The translations under genes and the position numbers were made by a program. A model generated the notes under the pieces. The model saw only the letters and a program-made list of their open reading frames with translations. It did no database searches and was not told the origin of the DNA. From Sedimentisphaerales bacterium (GTDB lineage: Bacteria > Planctomycetota > Phycisphaerae > Sedimentisphaerales > SG8-4): a stretch of DNA of 26,100 nt. This document shows, piece by piece, positions 23,170 through 26,100 of the stretch. The DNA is taken from assembly GCA_016932895.1 (NCBI GenBank), contig JAFGCA010000136.1:1-26100 (forward strand). The letters are read 5' to 3'. Numbering within the stretch: the first letter of the stretch is position 1; the number at the start of each line of letters is the position of its first letter.

Positions 23170-25452
23170 ATGACAATGGAATCACGCTACGCACCGCGCC
23201 GACGCATCATTACCCTGGCCCTGCTCGTGCTGTTGCCAGCGGCCTGCGGCTGGGCCGTGACCAGCAAGATCACGCGGCAGTCCAGCAGCAAAGACCTGCT
23301 CCAGGGCGAGACCGAAAAGGTCGTCATCAGCTCCCGGGGAACGATCCAGCTCGGCCGGGGCGCCAAGGTCCTGGCCAACGAGTTCGAAGACGTCTGGTCC
23401 GTCAACAGCATCATGGTCAGCGGAGGCACGATCTTCATCGGCACCAGCCCCAACGGCTGCATCTACAAGTACAGCCTGGGCAAGCTGACGAAGATCTATC
23501 CCCTGCATGAGGGGCAGGCCTCGCAGCCGACCAGCCCGGCGGAAGAATCGGACTCCGAGAACAAGTCCGAGGGTCAGACGATCGATGTCGACGAGCGGTT
23601 CTCCAACGAGCACATCTTTGCCATGGGGATGGACGTGGCCGGACGGCTCATGGCCGGCATCAGCGGCGAAAACTGCCGGTTGTGCCGGTACGAGGCCGGC
23701 AAGATGGAGACGATTTTCGAGCCCGACGACGCCAAGTACATCTTCGCCGTCGAGGTCGACAACGTGGGCAACGTCTTCCTCGGCACCGGACCGGAAGGCA
23801 AGATCTACGCGCTCGACCCGTCCGGCAAGGTGGCCCAGCTCGTCTACGACAGCCCCGACAAGAACATCCTGTCTCTGGCGGCCGGCCCGGACGGCTTCAT
23901 CTACGCCGGCAGTGACACGCGCGGCCTGATCTACAAGATCAACCCGCGCAACAAGACCGCCACCGTCCTCTACGACAGCGACGAGCCCGAGATCAGCGCC
24001 CTGGTCTTCACCGGCGGCACGCCCTCGGCCGCGGGCAACCTGTACGCCGCCGCCACGTCGGCCAAGGTGGTGCAGACCGAGCAGAAATTCGCCGCCCAGC
24101 AGGAATCGCCCGGCCGGCCCGAGCCCGAGGAAGAGCCGAACAAGAACCGCACCGGCAGCGACGGCGGGCTGCAGCTGCAAATCGCCAACACGGACAAAGG
24201 CGACGGCGCCAAGCCGACGTCTCGCCCGCGGCCGGTCGCCAAAGGCTCCAAGCCCGGAAGCGCCAGCCACATCTACCGCATCAGCGACAAGGGCTACGTC
24301 ACGGAAGTCTTCAGCGAAGCGGCGGTCTTCCTCTGCCTGGCCCGGCAGAACGGCAAGATCCTCATCGGTTCCGGCAACGACGCCCAACTCTTCACGGTCG
24401 AGCCGAACCAGGAGCGCGAGGCGGTGGTGTACGAGGACGAGCACGCCGCCCAGATCACCGCCGTGGCGGTTTCCGAGCGTGACGTCTACATCGGCACGGC
24501 CAATCCCGCCCGGCTGATCCTGCTCTCGCCCGACTACTCCGACGAGGGAACCTACATCTCCGACCTGATCGACGCTGGACAGCCCGCCAAATGGGGCAAG
24601 CTGCAAATCGACGCCGATGTCCCCCGCTCCTGCAAGGTGCTCGTCGCCTCCCGCAGCGGCAACGTCAAAGACGTCAACGACCCGACCTTCTCCGACTGGA
24701 CCGAGCTGGTCGAGATCACCGAGCCGATCCAACTGCGCTGCCCGCTGGGCCGGTTCTGCCAGTACAAGCTGGCGCTCAAGACCCAGGACGGCCAGAAGAC
24801 GCCGTTGATTCGCGAGATCGCCGTGGCCAGCACCGTGCCCAACCTGACGCCCAAGGTCGATTCCATCGACGTTACTCCGGTCCGCAAGGCCGGCAAGGAA
24901 GGCGTCTTCAATATCAGCTACAAGGCCAGCGACGAAAACGACGACAAACTGGTCTACGAGGTCGGATTCCGCAAGGTCGGACGCGTCAACTGGATCGAGC
25001 TGAAGGATGAGCTGGAGGCCGCCGAATACGAGTGGGACGGCAAGACCGTGGAGGACGGCCGCTACGAGGTCCGCGTCGTCGCCAGCGACGAGAGAAGCAA
25101 CACCGTCGCCACAGGCCTGACCGGCAGCCGCATCAGCGATCCCGTCGTCATCGACAACACCGGGCCGGTCATCCGCAAGTACTCGCTCGAAAAGCACGGC
25201 AAGGCCGCCACGTTGAAGCTCCAGATCACCGACGAGCTCAGCGCCATCGGCAAGCTCGAATACACCATCGACAGTCACGCCGAATGGAAAGGCACGCTGC
25301 CCGACGACCTCGTCTTCGACACCACCGACGAGAGCTTCACGCTCATGACCGAGGACCTCGAGCCCGGCGAGCACATCATCGCCTTGAAAATCAGCGACGC
25401 CGTCGACAACACCACGTACAAGACCTTCGAGGTCAGCGTTCTCGGCAAATGA
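23170..25452 (+). CDS. Secreted seven-repeat beta-propeller protein with Ig-like C-terminus
   Basis: A 760-residue protein. The ATG at 23170 follows AGGAG (23160-23164). The N-terminus (RRR, then ITLALLVLLPAACGWA) is a signal peptide; a Cys at 26 after PAA might be lipidated but the -3 Pro is atypical. Seven repeats of the form [IVL][FY]xG[ST]xxxxxxIYx follow, at about 88, 160, 202, 244, 291, 397 and 439, as expected of a seven-bladed propeller. Blade five is interrupted by a 60-residue low-complexity insert (about 303-362, Gln/Glu/Pro/Lys-rich). After the propeller come a jelly-roll-like stretch (about 455-553) and Ig or fibronectin-like domains (about 560-760; GRYEVRVVASDERSN). The fold suits an extracellular binding or scaffold protein; I find no catalytic motif. 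It may belong to the operon of the S55 gene upstream. Confidence 0.75.
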   Translation: MTMESRYAPRRRIITLALLVLLPAACGWAVTSKITRQSSSKDLLQGETEKVVISSRGTIQLGRGAKVLANEFEDVWSVNSIMVSGGTIFIGTSPNGCIYKYSLGKLTKIYPLHEGQASQPTSPAEESDSENKSEGQTIDVDERFSNEHIFAMGMDVAGRLMAGISGENCRLCRYEAGKMETIFEPDDAKYIFAVEVDNVGNVFLGTGPEGKIYALDPSGKVAQLVYDSPDKNILSLAAGPDGFIYAGSDTRGLIYKINPRNKTATVLYDSDEPEISALVFTGGTPSAAGNLYAAATSAKVVQTEQKFAAQQESPGRPEPEEEPNKNRTGSDGGLQLQIANTDKGDGAKPTSRPRPVAKGSKPGSASHIYRISDKGYVTEVFSEAAVFLCLARQNGKILIGSGNDAQLFTVEPNQEREAVVYEDEHAAQITAVAVSERDVYIGTANPARLILLSPDYSDEGTYISDLIDAGQPAKWGKLQIDADVPRSCKVLVASRSGNVKDVNDPTFSDWTELVEITEPIQLRCPLGRFCQYKLALKTQDGQKTPLIREIAVASTVPNLTPKVDSIDVTPVRKAGKEGVFNISYKASDENDDKLVYEVGFRKVGRVNWIELKDELEAAEYEWDGKTVEDGRYEVRVVASDERSNTVATGLTGSRISDPVVIDNTGPVIRKYSLEKHGKAATLKLQITDELSAIGKLEYTIDSHAEWKGTLPDDLVFDTTDESFTLMTEDLEPGEHIIALKISDAVDNTTYKTFEVSVLGK

Positions 25453-25477
25453 CCGACCCTTGTGAGTCCCGACCGCC

Positions 25478-26100
25478 GTGCGACACATTGAATTCGAACA
25501 GGTCCGCCAGACGATTGAGTCGCTGTGCATCGCAGCGTGTCACGAGCTGCCCGACGACGTTTTGCAGGCGCTGGAGCGCGCCGCCGAGACGGAATCGCAT
25601 CCGGGCGCCGCGGCGATTCTTCGACAGCTCATCGAAAACGCCCGCATCGCCGCCGGCGAGCGAATTCCGCTGTGCCAGGACACGGGGCTGACCGTCGTAT
25701 TCGTCGAGCAGGGCACCGGCGTGGCGCTCGTGGACGCCAACCGCAGCGAGCCGGCGTCGATCGTCGAGGCCGTCAACGAAGGCGTCAAAGCGGGCTACGA
25801 AAAGGGCTACCTGCGCAAGAGCGTCGTGGCCGACCCGCTGAACCGGCGTCCCAACACCGGGACCAACACCCCCGCGATCATTCACTACAGCGTCGTGCCC
25901 GGAGAGACGCTGAAGCTGACCGTCATGGCCAAAGGCGGCGGCTGCGAGAACAAGAGCCAGTTCCGTATGTTCCGCCCGACCGCCGAGACGCGCGACGTCG
26001 CCGAGTGGATCGTCGGCGTCGTTCGCAGCGCCGGCGCCGATGCGTGTCCACCGTTCGTCGTCGGGGTCGGCATCGGCGGCAACTTCGAGCAGAGCTGCCT
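25478..26100 (+). CDS. Class I fumarate hydratase, alpha-type region (partial)
   Basis: The first 207 codons of a protein that continues past the window. It interconverts fumarate and malate with a [4Fe-4S] cluster as Lewis acid, in the cytosol. Family blocks seen: PLCQDTG (64-70, C66), a GGGCENKS block (153-160), and ACPPFVVGVGIGG (189-201, C190). C66 and C190 are where the first two cluster ligands of class I fumarases and tartrate dehydratases usually lie; the third would be beyond the end. The GTG at 25478 is the only plausible start: an in-frame TGA lies at 25463-25465. There is no good ribosome site, and it begins 25 bases after the propeller gene, so it may be read through. Fumarase is favoured, but L(+)-tartrate dehydratase alpha is possible. 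Confidence 0.9.
   Translation, partial: MRHIEFEQVRQTIESLCIAACHELPDDVLQALERAAETESHPGAAAILRQLIENARIAAGERIPLCQDTGLTVVFVEQGTGVALVDANRSEPASIVEAVNEGVKAGYEKGYLRKSVVADPLNRRPNTGTNTPAIIHYSVVPGETLKLTVMAKGGGCENKSQFRMFRPTAETRDVAEWIVGVVRSAGADACPPFVVGVGIGGNFEQSC

Noticed and set aside
23182..25530. 782-codon open frame opposite the propeller gene
   Set aside because: Composition artefact; the plus-strand protein shows repeats and a signal peptide, the antisense one does not.

Overview
The window looks like a GC-rich piece of a Planctomycetota chromosome, possibly Phycisphaerae or a relative. I infer this from the composition, long secreted proteins of the DUF3857/transglutaminase, S55 and beta-propeller kinds, a Tat-exported sugar-isomerase-like protein, and weak or absent Shine-Dalgarno sites on several genes. 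The assignment is inference; there is no rRNA or tRNA to confirm it. I saw no phage, complete transposase, CRISPR array, origin or RNA gene.

Layout. 1-3757: a Tat-signal protein with an L-fucose isomerase-like core (+), a secreted serine hydrolase (-), and a small secreted protein (+). 3800-7048: after a terminator-like hairpin and a promoter, a two-gene operon of an unrecognised membrane protein and a membrane-anchored Hsp70-like ATPase. 7059-7147: a mobile-looking hairpin repeat. 7240-12102: two leftward genes, a 1281-residue DUF3857/transglutaminase protein and a small multidrug-export family membrane protein. 12182-16007: a TauE/SafE permease, a protein-L-isoaspartate methyltransferase and RecG helicase, all rightward. 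16007-16166: a second palindromic repeat that begins on the last base of the recG stop codon. 16283-18808: a TrkH/TrkA-type potassium uptake pair. 18785-19077: the promoter and N-terminal stub of a BrnT-like toxin gene on the minus strand. 19146-21017: an RluA-family pseudouridine synthase and the TPR membrane protein upstream of it (-). 21111-25452: an S55 (SpoIVB-type) peptidase-like protein and a seven-repeat propeller protein (+). 25478-end: the start of a class I fumarate hydratase.

Functional links. TrkH (channel) and TrkA (nucleotide-binding gate) form one potassium uptake system. The Hsp70-like ATPase and its partner are one base apart and both carry hydrophobic segments, so they probably act together at the membrane; this is the best candidate here for a poorly described system. 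Most other genes are ordinary chromosomal functions with no clear pathway connection.

Regulation. Six genes or operons have recognisable sigma70-like promoters of the form TTGnnn, a 16-17 base spacer, then TAnnnT. A seventh sits upstream of the broken brnT.
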